From assembly GCA_017645905.1 (NCBI GenBank), contig JAGCNO010000095.1:1-55685 (forward strand): DNA of 55,685 nucleotides, written 5' to 3'. The position numbers were made by a program, and so were the translations under genes. The first letter of the stretch is position 1, and the number at the start of each line of letters is the position of its first letter. This DNA is from Prevotella sp. (GTDB lineage: Bacteria > Bacteroidota > Bacteroidia > Bacteroidales > Bacteroidaceae). The notes beneath the pieces are model-generated. The model saw only the letters and a program-made list of their open reading frames with translations, had not been told where the DNA came from and ran no database searches. Below are positions 16,543-26,243 of the stretch, piece by piece.

Positions 16543-17220
16543 ATGATTAAACTACGTGACGTCAACAAGACCTACTTCGGGGCACAGCCGCTGCACGTGC
16601 TGAAGGGCATCAACCTCGACATCGACGAGGGGGAGTTCGTCTCCATCATGGGCGCCTCAGGCTCGGGCAAGAGCACGCTGCTCAACATCCTCGGCATCCT
16701 CGACAACTACGACTCGGGACTCTACGAGCTGGCAGGGGTGAAGATTTGGAACCTGTCGGAGCGCAAGGCCGCCGAGTACCGCAACCACATGATCGGCTTC
16801 ATCTTCCAGTCGTTCAACCTCATCAGTTTCAAGACGGCCGTGGAGAACGTCGAGCTGCCGCTGTTCTACCAGGGTGTCTCGCGCCGCAAGCGCCATACCC
16901 TCGCCCTGGAATATCTGGAGCGGCTGGGACTGCTCGACTGGGCCACCCACTACCCCAATGAGCTATCGGGCGGTCAGCGGCAGCGCGTGGCCATCGCCCG
17001 GGCCCTTATCACCCGTCCGCAGATCATCCTCGCCGACGAGCCCACCGGTGCCCTCGACTCGAAGACTTCCGTAGAGGTGATGGAACTGCTCAAGAGGCTC
17101 AACGAAGAGGAACACATCACGCAGATCATCGTCACCCACGACCCCGTGGTGGCCGAGAAGACCAACCGGGTCATCAGAATTAAAGATGGAGTAATCGAAG
17201 GACATGGAGTTGCTGAATGA
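16543..17220 (+). CDS. MacB/LolD-type ABC transporter ATPase
   Basis: 225-residue ATPase. Walker A is IMGASGSGKSTLLN (residue about 35), the Q-loop QSFNLI, signature LSGGQRQRVAIARAL, Walker B IILADEPTGALD and the H-loop VTHD. The DEPTGALDSKTS sequence is typical of the MacB/LolD/FtsE class, which drives mechanotransmission rather than classical membrane transport. It is the first gene of a five-gene operon with two MacB-like permeases, an adaptor and a TolC-like protein, so it probably powers efflux or export across both membranes. It overlaps the next gene by 17 nt. Confidence 0.92.
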   Translation: MIKLRDVNKTYFGAQPLHVLKGINLDIDEGEFVSIMGASGSGKSTLLNILGILDNYDSGLYELAGVKIWNLSERKAAEYRNHMIGFIFQSFNLISFKTAVENVELPLFYQGVSRRKRHTLALEYLERLGLLDWATHYPNELSGGQRQRVAIARALITRPQIILADEPTGALDSKTSVEVMELLKRLNEEEHITQIIVTHDPVVAEKTNRVIRIKDGVIEGHGVAE

Positions 17221-18493
17221 AATATGGCAGACCGCGCGGCGCAACAAGCTGCGCACGGGACTGACGGGCTTTGCGGTGGCATGGGGCATCTTCATGCTCA
17301 TCGTACTGCTGGGCGCCGGCAACGGACTCATCAATGCGAACATCAAGCAGAGGAACCGCTTCTTATCAAGTTCGATGGTGGTCTACGGCGGATGGACGTC
17401 GAAGCCTTACCAGGGACTGGAGGAGGGGCGCAACGTCAGGCTGCACGACCGCGACATGGAGATCACGGCCAAGGAGTTCAAGAAGAACGTCGACGAGGTA
17501 GGCGCCATGTACAACACCAGCGCGACCATCAGTCGGGGACAGCAGTATATCACTTCGACCATCAGCGGCGTCTATCCCAACCATACGCAGATCAACAAGG
17601 TGGAGATGCTCTACGGCCGCTTCATCAACGACATTGATATTAGAGAAAGCAGAAAGATCCTCGTCCTGGGCAACAAGCAGGCAGAGGAGCTGGTAGCCTC
17701 CAACAACCTCCCCCAGAAGGGGGAGGCTGCCAGCGACAAAAGCGGGAAGCTGGTGGGAGCCTTCGTCAATGTGGGTTCCATTGCCTTCAAGGTGGTGGGC
17801 ATCTACAAGGAAAACGAGAACGGGCGCGCCGATGCCTTCTCGTCCTACACGGCCATCAAGCGTATCTATGGTGCCAACACCGACGATATCGGCCGTCTGG
17901 AGTTCACCTTCCACGGTCTGCCAACGGAGGAGGCTAACGAGGCCTTCGAGAAGGACTACCGCCGACGCCTGAACGCCGAGCACCAGGCGCACCCCGACGA
18001 CGAGGATGCTGTATGGCTCTGGAACCGCTTCACGCAAAACCTACAGATGGAGCAGGGCATCGGCATCATCCGCACCGCCCTATGGATTATCGGTCTTTTC
18101 ACACTCCTCTCCGGCATCGTCGGCGTGTCGAACATCATGCTCATCACCGTCAAGGAGCGCACCCATGAGTTCGGCATCCGCAAGGCCATCGGTGCTAAGC
18201 CCTGGAGCATCCTGAAGCTCATCATCATCGAGAGCGTCATCATCACCACCTTCTTCGGCTATATCGGTATGGTGCTGGGCGTCGCTGCCAACGAATACAT
18301 GGACGCGACCCTCGGCCACGAGACCATCGACACCGGCCTGTTCAAGGCCACCATGTTCCTCGACCCTACCGTCGGCCTCGACGTCTGCATCGAAGCTACG
18401 ATGGTGATGATCATCGCCGGCACCATCGCCGGTCTCGTCCCCGCCTATAAGGCAAGCCGTATCCGCCCAATAGAAGCGCTACGCGCCGAATAA
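17204..18493 (+). CDS. MacB-like ABC permease 1
   Basis: 429 residues with the MacB/FtsX plan. The first transmembrane segment is GFAVAWGIFMLIVLLGAGNG (residue about 22). A large periplasmic MacB_PCD domain follows, then three C-terminal membrane segments (GLFTLLSGIVGVSNIMLITV, then MVMIIAGTIAGLVPAYKASR) and the conserved ERTHEFGIRKAIGAKP loop that contacts the ATPase. The permease is separate from the ATPase, as usual in Bacteroidetes. A small in-frame GC-rich palindrome (17707-17726) encodes NNLPQKGEAA inside the periplasmic domain. Confidence 0.9.
   Translation: MELLNEIWQTARRNKLRTGLTGFAVAWGIFMLIVLLGAGNGLINANIKQRNRFLSSSMVVYGGWTSKPYQGLEEGRNVRLHDRDMEITAKEFKKNVDEVGAMYNTSATISRGQQYITSTISGVYPNHTQINKVEMLYGRFINDIDIRESRKILVLGNKQAEELVASNNLPQKGEAASDKSGKLVGAFVNVGSIAFKVVGIYKENENGRADAFSSYTAIKRIYGANTDDIGRLEFTFHGLPTEEANEAFEKDYRRRLNAEHQAHPDDEDAVWLWNRFTQNLQMEQGIGIIRTALWIIGLFTLLSGIVGVSNIMLITVKERTHEFGIRKAIGAKPWSILKLIIIESVIITTFFGYIGMVLGVAANEYMDATLGHETIDTGLFKATMFLDPTVGLDVCIEATMVMIIAGTIAGLVPAYKASRIRPIEALRAE
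17707..17726. repeat. In-frame GC-rich palindrome in the permease gene
   Basis: 8-bp stem CCTCCCCC / GGGGGAGG with loop AGAA, in frame in the periplasmic domain. Confidence 0.75.
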
Positions 18494-18540
18494 AACCCAC
18501 AAAACCCATTAAACCCACAAAGCCCATTAAGCCCATAAGA
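18494..18540. repeat. 9-bp repeat in the spacer between the two permease genes
   Basis: Five CCCA cores, at 18496 and then every 9 bp (18505, 18514, 18523, 18532), fill the 50-nt spacer up to the next ATG. Confidence 0.85.
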
Positions 18541-18543
18541 ACC

Positions 18544-19791
18544 ATGAGAATAGACCTTGATTCCTATCGCGAAGTCCTCGACACCCTGACCCGCAACAAG
18601 AGCCGCTCGTTCCTCACCGGCTTCGGCGTCTTCTGGGGTGTGTTCATGCTCGTGGCCCTCATGGGTGGCGGTGCGGGCCTGAAGGAGCTGCTCGAGCAGA
18701 ACTTCGCGGGCTTCGCCACCAACTCGGCCATGGTCTGGGCACAGCCCACGAGCAAGGCCTACAAGGGCTTCCGCAAGGGTCGCTTCTGGTATATGGACCA
18801 TAAGGATGTGGACCGCATCCGCCGCGCCGTACCGGAGCTCGATGTGGTCACGCCCATCCTCTTCAGCAACGGCGGAACGGCCTACTACGGCGACCGCAAG
18901 ACTACCATCGGCGTCAGCGGTGCCATGCCTGACTACCAGCGCGTCAACGAGCCTATGATGTACTACGGCCGCTACATCGACGAGGCCGACATACGCGACC
19001 ACCGCAAGGTCTGCGTTATCCAGAAGAAGACCTACAAGGAGCTGTTTCCCGGCGGCGGCGACCCCTGCGGCAAGCGCATTCGCATCGACAATATCTATTA
19101 TCAGATTGTGGGGGTTGACTACAACATGTCTGAGGCCATCAGCTTCGGCAGTGAGGCCGGCACGGGCGTCGTACTGCCCCTGACCTTCATGCAGCAGGCC
19201 TACAACCGTGGCAATGCCGTCGACATGATTGCCGTCACCGGTCGTCCGGGCGTGGTGATGTCGAGCCTCACCGACCGCATCCGCGAGACCGTAGCCCGAG
19301 CACACTTCATAGACCCAACCGACGAGCAAGGAGCGATGGTGTTCAACACCGAGGTACTCTTCCAGTTGCTCGACAACCTTTTCCGAGGGGTCAATTTCCT
19401 CATCTGGCTTGTAGGCTTAGGAACGCTGCTGGCCGGAGCTATCGGCGTATCGAACATCATGATGGTAACGGTACGTGAACGTACGACAGAGATAGGCATA
19501 CGCCGCGCCATCGGTGCCACGCCCCGTAACATCCTCTCGCAGATTATCTCGGAGAGCATCGTCCTGACACTCGTCGCCGGCATGAGCGGCATCCTCTTTG
19601 CCGTCCTCATCCTGCAGATGCTGGAACTGGCGAACACCGAGGACGGCATCCTCGCCGCCCACTTCCAAGTGGGTTTCTGGACGGCCATCATGGCAGCCGT
19701 AGCCATCGCCACCATGGGTGTACTCGCCGGACTGGCTCCCGCCGCCCGCGCCATGGCTATCAAGCCCGTCGATGCCATGAGAGATGAATAA
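18544..19791 (+). CDS. MacB-like ABC permease 2
   Basis: 415 residues with the same plan as permease 1. The first membrane segment is GFGVFWGVFMLVALMGGGAG, then a MacB_PCD periplasmic domain, then three membrane segments (IWLVGLGTLLAGAIGVSNIM and others), and the ATPase-contact loop RERTTEIGIRRAIGATP. Two different permeases with a single ATPase suggest a heterodimeric transporter. The spacer to the next gene is an 8-bp repeat. Confidence 0.9.
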   Translation: MRIDLDSYREVLDTLTRNKSRSFLTGFGVFWGVFMLVALMGGGAGLKELLEQNFAGFATNSAMVWAQPTSKAYKGFRKGRFWYMDHKDVDRIRRAVPELDVVTPILFSNGGTAYYGDRKTTIGVSGAMPDYQRVNEPMMYYGRYIDEADIRDHRKVCVIQKKTYKELFPGGGDPCGKRIRIDNIYYQIVGVDYNMSEAISFGSEAGTGVVLPLTFMQQAYNRGNAVDMIAVTGRPGVVMSSLTDRIRETVARAHFIDPTDEQGAMVFNTEVLFQLLDNLFRGVNFLIWLVGLGTLLAGAIGVSNIMMVTVRERTTEIGIRRAIGATPRNILSQIISESIVLTLVAGMSGILFAVLILQMLELANTEDGILAAHFQVGFWTAIMAAVAIATMGVLAGLAPAARAMAIKPVDAMRDE

Positions 19792-19820
19792 TGACATAAT
19801 AACGAAATAACGAAAAAGAA
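19789..19820. repeat. 8-bp repeat up to the adaptor start codon
   Basis: Four 8-mers of type TAATAACG, beginning in the permease stop codon and ending exactly at the ATG at 19821. Confidence 0.7.
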
Positions 19821-20951
19821 ATGAAACGCTACTCAAAACTCATCATCGCCGCGATTATCGCGCTGATTTTCATCGGAACCTTCGTGTTCCTCTGGCAGAA
19901 GAGCCAGAAGAAGCCCGTCGTCTACTCAGAACTTGCAGCCGAGACTATGGACATTCGAAAGACCACCATCATCACGGGAAAGATTGAGCCCCGCAACGAG
20001 GTCAATGTGAAGCCACAGATCTCGGGCATCATCGCCGAACTCCTCAAAGAGCCCGGCCAGCATGTTCAGCAAGGAGAGGTCATTGCAAAGGTCAAGGTCA
20101 TCCCCGACATGGGGCAGCTGTCGTCCGCCGAGAGCCGTGTGCGCCTTGCTGACATTAACCTGAAACAGATCGAGACCGACTATGAACGCATAAAAACGCT
20201 ACACGACCAGAAAGTGGTCAGCGACGAGGACTACGAGAAAAGCCGGCAGCAGTTGCAACAGGCTCGGGAAGAAAAGAGTGCTGCCGTAGATGCTCTTCAG
20301 GTAGTGCGTGACGGTGTCAGCAAGTCAAATGCCTCAGCATCGTCCACACTGATAAGAAGTACCATCACCGGTGTCATCCTCGACATCCCCGTGAAGGTCG
20401 GTAACTCGGTCATTAACTCCAACACCTTCAACGATGGAACGACTATCGCCACCGTGGCCAACATGAACGACCTCATCTTCCGTGGCAACATTGACGAGAC
20501 CGAGGTAGGCCAGCTCGCTATCGGCATTCCCATGAAGATTACCATCGGTGCCCTCCAAGACCTCGAGTTCGATGCAAACTTGGAATATATCTCGCCGAAA
20601 GCCACCGAGAGTAACGGCGCCAACCAGTTTGAGATCAAGGCTGCTGTCATGCTGCCTACCACTTCGAATACACTCCGTAGTGGCTACAGCGCCAACGCCG
20701 AGATAGTGCTTGCTTCAGCTACTCAGGTTCTCACCGTCCCCGAGAGCGCTATTGAGTTCAGCGGAGACAGCACCTTCGTCTACGTCCTCAAAGGCAAGGC
20801 CGACAAACCAGCCGACCAGCAGTACGAGCGTACAGCCGTGGAGACTGGCCTCTCAGACGGTGTAAACATAGAAATCAAGTCTGGCCTCAAGAAGGGCGAT
20901 AAAGTCCGCGGCCCGCAGATCATCACCGACGACGAAACCCAAAATAACTAA
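19821..20951 (+). CDS. Periplasmic adaptor subunit (MacA/HlyD family)
   Basis: 376 residues. An N-terminal membrane anchor (LIIAAIIALIFIGTFVFLW) is followed by a barrel-sandwich half with TGKIEPRNEVNVKPQISGII. Next comes a coiled-coil hairpin at about residues 95-160 (RLADINLKQIETDYERIKTL, then KSRQQLQQAREEKSAAVDAL), the second lipoyl half (STITGVILDIPVKVGNSV) and a beta-barrel domain. It connects the MacB-like permeases with the TolC-like channel encoded next. Confidence 0.92.
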   Translation: MKRYSKLIIAAIIALIFIGTFVFLWQKSQKKPVVYSELAAETMDIRKTTIITGKIEPRNEVNVKPQISGIIAELLKEPGQHVQQGEVIAKVKVIPDMGQLSSAESRVRLADINLKQIETDYERIKTLHDQKVVSDEDYEKSRQQLQQAREEKSAAVDALQVVRDGVSKSNASASSTLIRSTITGVILDIPVKVGNSVINSNTFNDGTTIATVANMNDLIFRGNIDETEVGQLAIGIPMKITIGALQDLEFDANLEYISPKATESNGANQFEIKAAVMLPTTSNTLRSGYSANAEIVLASATQVLTVPESAIEFSGDSTFVYVLKGKADKPADQQYERTAVETGLSDGVNIEIKSGLKKGDKVRGPQIITDDETQNN

Positions 20952-20954
20952 GCC

Positions 20955-22283
20955 ATGAAGCACCTCGGATTATTATTTATCATTTTTCATTTATCATTTA
21001 GCCCCGTAAAGGCGCAAAGCCCCTGGACTCTTCAGCAGTGCTGCGACTACGCCGTAGAACATAACATCGCCATCCGCCAACAGCAAAACAGATGCGACCA
21101 GCAGGCCCTGCAGCTCTCCACCGCTAAGAACCAGCGGCTACCCGACCTCAGTGCCTCCTCCAGTCAGAACTTCAGCTTCGGTCGAGGTCTCACTGCCGAA
21201 AACACTTACACAAACACCAACACCAGCAGCACCAGCTTCAGCCTCGGCACCAGCGTCCCCATCTTCACCGGCTTCCAGATTCCCAATAACATCCGTCTGA
21301 ACGCACTGAACCTCGAAGCTGCCACCCAGGACCTTGAAAAGGCTAAGAACGACATTCGTGTTCAGGTCGCCCAACAATACGTCCAGATACTTTACGACAT
21401 GGAAATTCTCGACGTTGCCCACCGCCAGACTGCCATCGACAGTGCTCAGGTAGCCCGTCTACAGGCACTCCTCGAGGTTGGTAAGACCAGTGAGGCCGAA
21501 CTTGCCCAGCAGCGCTCCACCCTCGCCCAGGCACTCCTCACCGTTACCCAGGCCGACAATAACCTACGCCTGGCTCTGCTCGCCCTTTCCCAACTCCTCG
21601 AGCTCGACAGTCCAGAAGGCTTCACTATTGAACGCCCCGCCGATGTCCCCGCGTTCATTGCTGGCGAAAACTCCGTCGCCTCTCCCGATGATATTCTCTC
21701 TGCTGCCCTCACCACCCGACCAGAGATTCAAGCTGAGCAGATCCGCCTCAGTGCCACAGACCGCAGTCTCGCCATCGCCCGAGCCGGTTACTACCCCACC
21801 TTGTCTTTCTCTGCCGGCCTCGGTACAAATTATTATACCACTTCGGGCTTCAAGGCCGACCCCTTCGGCAAACAGATTAAGAACAACTTCAGCCAGTATC
21901 TCGGACTCAACCTTAACATTCCCATCTTCAACCGCTTCCAAACCCGCAACAACATTCGCTCGGCCAAAATTGACCGCCTTAATCAGCAACTCACTCTTGA
22001 CAACACGAAGAAGGCCCTCTACAAGGAAATCCAGACAGCCTGGTACAACACGATTGCAGCCCGTCAAAAGGTGGAGAGCAGTACGGAGGCCCGTCACTCC
22101 AGCGAGACCGCCTTCCGCCTCGTCCAGACCAAGTACGAAAACGGCAAGGCTACCATCACCGAGTTCAATGAAGCGAAGAACAACCTCATGAAAACGGAAA
22201 GCGACCTGACACAGGCTCGCTATGAGTACCTGTATCAGACCGCTCTTCTTAAGTTCTATCGCGGAGAGCCCCTCCGCTTCTGA
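20955..22283 (+). CDS. TolC-family outer-membrane channel protein
   Basis: 442 residues with two OEP repeats and long amphipathic helices (residues about 30-230 and 250-440). Examples are QRLPDLSASSSQNFSFGRGL in the first strand pair and YYPTLSFSAGLGTNYY in the second. The start is an ATG 3 nt after the adaptor gene. The signal peptide (LGLLFIIFHLSFSPVKAQ) is encoded partly by a 7-bp repeat at 20975-21000, so the hydrophobic core may derive from repeat DNA. Last gene of the export operon. Confidence 0.9.
   Translation: MKHLGLLFIIFHLSFSPVKAQSPWTLQQCCDYAVEHNIAIRQQQNRCDQQALQLSTAKNQRLPDLSASSSQNFSFGRGLTAENTYTNTNTSSTSFSLGTSVPIFTGFQIPNNIRLNALNLEAATQDLEKAKNDIRVQVAQQYVQILYDMEILDVAHRQTAIDSAQVARLQALLEVGKTSEAELAQQRSTLAQALLTVTQADNNLRLALLALSQLLELDSPEGFTIERPADVPAFIAGENSVASPDDILSAALTTRPEIQAEQIRLSATDRSLAIARAGYYPTLSFSAGLGTNYYTTSGFKADPFGKQIKNNFSQYLGLNLNIPIFNRFQTRNNIRSAKIDRLNQQLTLDNTKKALYKEIQTAWYNTIAARQKVESSTEARHSSETAFRLVQTKYENGKATITEFNEAKNNLMKTESDLTQARYEYLYQTALLKFYRGEPLRF
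20975..21000. repeat. 7-bp repeat encoding the TolC-like signal peptide core
   Basis: Heptads of type ATTTATC / ATTTTTC, translated as FIIFHLSF. Confidence 0.75.
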
Positions 22284-22298
22284 CTCAACGATTAAGCA

Positions 22299-22403
22299 AA
22301 AGCCGTCCTTTCCCGTAGAAAAGATAGTCCTTTCCCATAGAAAAAGCCGTTCTTTCTTGGAGAAAAAGCCGTTCTTTCTATGGGAAAGGATAGTCTTTTC
22401 TCC
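22299..22403. repeat. 22-bp array, locus 2 (5 units, two sub-types)
   Basis: GTCC or GTTC cores at 22305, 22327, 22349, 22371 and 22393, exactly 22 bp apart. Two units read GATAGTC instead of GCCGTTC. It lies in the 206-bp gap between the convergent TolC-like and restriction genes. A 16-nt palindrome (22454-22469) before TTAGTTTTTG could be a weak terminator in the same gap. Confidence 0.9.
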
Positions 22404-22489
22404 TATGCGCTCTTATAGCAATTCTACCGCAACTTTACCCCACCAACATACCGCTATATTGCAATATAGTTAGTTTTTGTAAACTGCCA

Positions 22490-24643
22490 TCATGCTAACA
22501 GTGAATTGACATCCGTCACATACGACTGGCGGACGGTATATCCCATTGGTGGATGCGTCAGGGCGTGCTGGTTCACCTTATAGGCAAGAGCTGGCCGTTC
22601 CTGCTCAATCTGGAACAGGATATAAATCGCCTGCCCCTTCATCTTGTAAGGGGTGTCCTTGAGTTGGTCGGCGGTTATCAGCTTTGGGCCAGCCTTCAGC
22701 TCAAAGACGATGGGCGAGCGCAGTTTGTGGAGCAACAGATAGCGGACACTCATAAACCCTTCTGCCAGTGCCAAAGAGCCAGACGTGTCGCCCAAGCCGA
22801 TGGCATAACGGCCCACGCGGCGTATCGCCTCCGCAGTCTGTTCGCAATAATTATCGTCCACCACGATGCACTTTCCTACAGGCATTTGTCCTTGTCTCTG
22901 TATCTGCTCGTCTATCTTCTCCTGCGGATTGTCTTTCAGCTTACATTCCGTCAGGTAGAAATGCTGGCGCAGTTCGTGAATCAGCCCGCCTTCTCCATCG
23001 CTCTTTTGCTCTATGGCCAGCGTATAGATGCGCTGTTCATTGGGCGTGCGATACACTTTGCCCAGCAATTCCTGGAAGTGGGTAGTGATGTACTGCTCAG
23101 AGTCCTCGGCATCATAGCCTTGCATGGCAAAGAAGGTGTATCGCTGTTCCAATACCTGCTGCACCCTATCACGGAAGCACTGGCGCACCTCTTCACGCCA
23201 TGCCCGCTTGCTGCCTGCATGATTACGGGCATACATGGCCAGCACAAACAAGAAGTTCACGTCGTAATGACTCAACAGCAATGTGTCGCGGTCAAACAGT
23301 CGGTCGCTGAACTGCGACGATTCATGCAGGTTCTTTCCTTGGTGCAACTGAAGTGCATCGTCGTTATAGTCCAGTCGTTTGAAGTCCACCTTCGCGCTGA
23401 TGAAGAAGTTGGGCAGCACGTTGTATCCCTCTGTCCTGTCGTCACGCAGCCGCAGCTTGTAATGTTCGTCTTCACAGCTCGTCACGCCTCGCAGGGCATC
23501 GAAGCTCCATTGAATCACATTGCGGGCATAGGTAAACTGCTTGCTAATGGAGTTCTCACCCACAGGGGTGCTGTGCTTGTAGTATTTGCTGTCACCAATG
23601 TAGTACACCGATGTTTCCTCGCTCGTAGGCATCAGTATGGAGTCTATCCACAGGTGGTCCACGGTCTTGCCGTCGCTCTGGTCGGCTAGTCGTGGAGGAA
23701 GCAGGTTACGGTCGGTGCCTATCAGTTCGTCGATGATGGCCTCAAAGACAATGTTGAAGTTCTTCACCAGGATATACTCCTGATTGTTCACTTCCACCTT
23801 CACCCTTGGACTCCAGTCAAAGAAGGCATAGCAGAGTTCCCACAGGTAGAGGGCCTTGTCAGAGAAATACTTGTGCTTGATGCGCAGCAGCCTTGTACGT
23901 CCCTGTCCGCTGAGCAACGCCTCAAATCTCGCCCCCGTGATGAGGTCGAAGTTTACGGGTATGCGGACAGGGAAACCATAATGGCGGTGCATGTGCTCCA
24001 GTATGGAGAAGAAAATAATGAGCAGTTCTTCGTCGAAGTTCACCTGCCGCCGCTTGTTCACGGGGTTCAGGTAGACAGGCACCCCGTCCTGCACCAGGGC
24101 CTGGCTCTTGCTGATGGTGCGTGTCCAGTTAATCTTGTTGAGGCCGGAATGGAGGTTGCGCAGCACGAAGAAAAAGAAGTGCTCGTTGTCGCGATTGAAC
24201 TTCTGCAAAGCAAGCAGAATGTCGAGGTAGGTGGTGCACTCCTGCAGACGACCGTTTGACATGTGCTGCACCAGCTGTTGCTGCACCACATCACTGTCAG
24301 GATGGGCGTCACGAAACACGACGATGGAGCGATAGACCCATACCGACAACTCATAGACGAAATCATATTCCTGAGGAGTGAGCAACTGCTGTTCCGCAAG
24401 ATTAATGACCGCCTCCGGCTGGTATTTGCCGAAGAGCAGTTCCTCTCCGTCCTTGTCCTCCAGTAGCACCTTGGGCAGAATAAACACCGTGTCGCCACGG
24501 CCGTCGTTCAGCACGGGGTTGTAATAATAGCCCACATGATTCACCTGAACCTTTCCTTTGATGTTACGCAGGTTGGTCAGCCCAACAATGATGTTCTCCA
24601 CCACCTCGGCCCTATACTGGTGCTCTTCAATAAGGATACGCAT
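22490..24643 (-). CDS. LlaJI/McrC-like restriction endonuclease subunit
   Basis: 717 residues. It resembles the nuclease subunit of LlaJI-type systems, McrC-like partners of an McrB-like motor. A PD-(D/E)XK-type core can be read in HLWIDSILMP followed by YYIGDSKYYKHS (about residues 350-385). No methyltransferase motif. It is encoded downstream of the AAA+ subunit (22-nt gap) and the cytosine methyltransferase, so it probably cuts DNA that lacks the cognate methylation. Base composition is close to that of the chromosome (one 60-nt line counted at about 53% GC), unlike the methyltransferase gene. The family assignment is from recognition and not a search. Confidence 0.75.
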   Translation of the reverse strand: MRILIEEHQYRAEVVENIIVGLTNLRNIKGKVQVNHVGYYYNPVLNDGRGDTVFILPKVLLEDKDGEELLFGKYQPEAVINLAEQQLLTPQEYDFVYELSVWVYRSIVVFRDAHPDSDVVQQQLVQHMSNGRLQECTTYLDILLALQKFNRDNEHFFFFVLRNLHSGLNKINWTRTISKSQALVQDGVPVYLNPVNKRRQVNFDEELLIIFFSILEHMHRHYGFPVRIPVNFDLITGARFEALLSGQGRTRLLRIKHKYFSDKALYLWELCYAFFDWSPRVKVEVNNQEYILVKNFNIVFEAIIDELIGTDRNLLPPRLADQSDGKTVDHLWIDSILMPTSEETSVYYIGDSKYYKHSTPVGENSISKQFTYARNVIQWSFDALRGVTSCEDEHYKLRLRDDRTEGYNVLPNFFISAKVDFKRLDYNDDALQLHQGKNLHESSQFSDRLFDRDTLLLSHYDVNFLFVLAMYARNHAGSKRAWREEVRQCFRDRVQQVLEQRYTFFAMQGYDAEDSEQYITTHFQELLGKVYRTPNEQRIYTLAIEQKSDGEGGLIHELRQHFYLTECKLKDNPQEKIDEQIQRQGQMPVGKCIVVDDNYCEQTAEAIRRVGRYAIGLGDTSGSLALAEGFMSVRYLLLHKLRSPIVFELKAGPKLITADQLKDTPYKMKGQAIYILFQIEQERPALAYKVNQHALTHPPMGYTVRQSYVTDVNSLLA

Positions 24644-24665
24644 ATTACCCCTGCTGATGCCCTAG

Positions 24666-26243
24666 TTATTCCTTGTCCTCATTCTCAGGTTCCCCCTCGG
24701 GACCGATTTTCAGCCTTCTCATCAGTTCCTCTACCTTGGCCTCGTCTACCGAACCGTCCGTGTGGTAGAACTTGGTGTATGCCCACTCCTTGCTGCTGCC
24801 GATAGCCGACGGTATGCCGTACACCTTGAACACATCGTTCCAGAGATAGAACAACACCTTACCCACGAAGGTCTTGACGGCAATTTCATTGTCCACTGCC
24901 TTGCAGAAATAAAAGCCCAGATGCTTGTCTTCAGCAGTCTCGTCGGTCAGTATCTCGTTGTTTATCTTCTCCAAAAACGCCGACCACGAATAGTATTTAT
25001 CGCCAATCACTATGTGCCACGTCTCCTTTCGTGTGTCGATGGGCATATACACCCAGTCCCACCTGCGCTTGAAAGCCGAGTCGATAGGGAATAGGCTCTG
25101 GTCGCTGGTGTTCATCGTGGCCCAGATGTAGAGGTTGGAGGGAAGTAGCAATTTGCCATCCTTAATGCCATCTTTATTGGATAAAACATCCTTTCCGTTT
25201 TCGTCTTTACCCTCAAGGTAGCTCTTCAAATCTGTATCTGCTTTTATGGGATATTCAGAAAAACCGTCATCGCCCCTGTCAAGCAGTTGGAACAGGTCGC
25301 CAAATATCTGTGCACAGTTACCACGATTGATTTCCTCAATAATCAGGAACACCTTTTCTTCCTGATTGTTCCATGCGGCAATGTACGCTTGCAAGAAGGC
25401 CTGCGGCACATACGAATAGGTGATTTCCTCATCTTTTCCTGCAACCGCCTTATATTTATCAGCAACAGGCCGCATCACAGGCTTATATGCTCCCACGAAA
25501 GTCGAATAATCGCTGTCAGGATGAAAGGTCGTGCGGAACACCAGCCCTTCCTTCTCTGCAGCTGCCGTCTGCTCCTTGATGGCATGAGACTTGCCCGTGC
25601 CGGGAGCACCGTAGTAGATTTGCTGACAAGGGAGATCTTGTTGAGTAAACAATATAAATTGACGTTTTCCATCTTTTGGCAATTTGCTTAGAAAGGCATT
25701 CCTTCTTTCCTCATTGTTCCTGTACGACTTAGGTTCTTGGCTTAATTCAAAAGCAGTAAAATGCAACTCGTCCTGATTATTAATAAAGATTTCATAGACA
25801 AACCATGCCGCATTTTCAGGCAGCCCCATAGTTAAAGCCATTTTACGATAACAATCTTCATTGATATACTCACCACGATAGGTCATTCGTGGATTGTATT
25901 TGATAGTTCGTCTCCCCACATGGTGTTCACCATTTAGTTTTTTAACAACGAGAAGAAGGAAACGCGCATTCATAACCCGCTCACCATTTACAAAAACATT
26001 ATCAAAAAGGCTTGCTATAACAAAATCATAATCAGCACGCTGATTTCCTCCTTTACCCAAGGGACAAGTCACGTTATTGGTATCTGGAATTGATTTATAA
26101 ACCATACCTGTGAAGAAATCAGACATGTCTTCAAAAACAAACTTATAGCCTTCTCCTTGACCAAGTTCTGTACCCCATGAAGGATTTCCACCTGGAGTTT
26201 CAATATCTGCATTAAATGCCAATGAGCCCAAATTCAGTATCAT
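24666..26243 (-). CDS. McrB-like AAA+ restriction subunit with an N-terminal specificity-type domain
   Basis: 525 residues. The C-terminal two thirds is an McrB-type AAA+ motor: Walker A YYGAPGTGKSHAI (residue about 210), Walker B FLIIEEINRGNCAQIFGDL, sensor ATMNTSDQS and the arginine region DSAFKRRWDW. Residues 1-200 are a separate domain of unknown fold, probably for DNA recognition. The start ATG overlaps the methyltransferase stop (ATGA), so the two are coupled. The N-terminal part is clearly AT-richer (a 60-nt line at 25681 is 40% GC) than the motor part, a sign of domain exchange. Confidence 0.82.
   Translation of the reverse strand: MILNLGSLAFNADIETPGGNPSWGTELGQGEGYKFVFEDMSDFFTGMVYKSIPDTNNVTCPLGKGGNQRADYDFVIASLFDNVFVNGERVMNARFLLLVVKKLNGEHHVGRRTIKYNPRMTYRGEYINEDCYRKMALTMGLPENAAWFVYEIFINNQDELHFTAFELSQEPKSYRNNEERRNAFLSKLPKDGKRQFILFTQQDLPCQQIYYGAPGTGKSHAIKEQTAAAEKEGLVFRTTFHPDSDYSTFVGAYKPVMRPVADKYKAVAGKDEEITYSYVPQAFLQAYIAAWNNQEEKVFLIIEEINRGNCAQIFGDLFQLLDRGDDGFSEYPIKADTDLKSYLEGKDENGKDVLSNKDGIKDGKLLLPSNLYIWATMNTSDQSLFPIDSAFKRRWDWVYMPIDTRKETWHIVIGDKYYSWSAFLEKINNEILTDETAEDKHLGFYFCKAVDNEIAVKTFVGKVLFYLWNDVFKVYGIPSAIGSSKEWAYTKFYHTDGSVDEAKVEELMRRLKIGPEGEPENEDKE

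Noticed and set aside
16543-22283. The two-permease MacAB-TolC operon as a novel system
   Set aside because: This five-gene order is common in Bacteroidetes; nothing in the genes departs from it except the small in-frame palindrome.
22454-22469. Palindrome CTATATTGCAATATAG as terminator or binding site
   Set aside because: As RNA it gives only a weak 6-bp A/U-rich stem, and a single copy is not enough to call a site.
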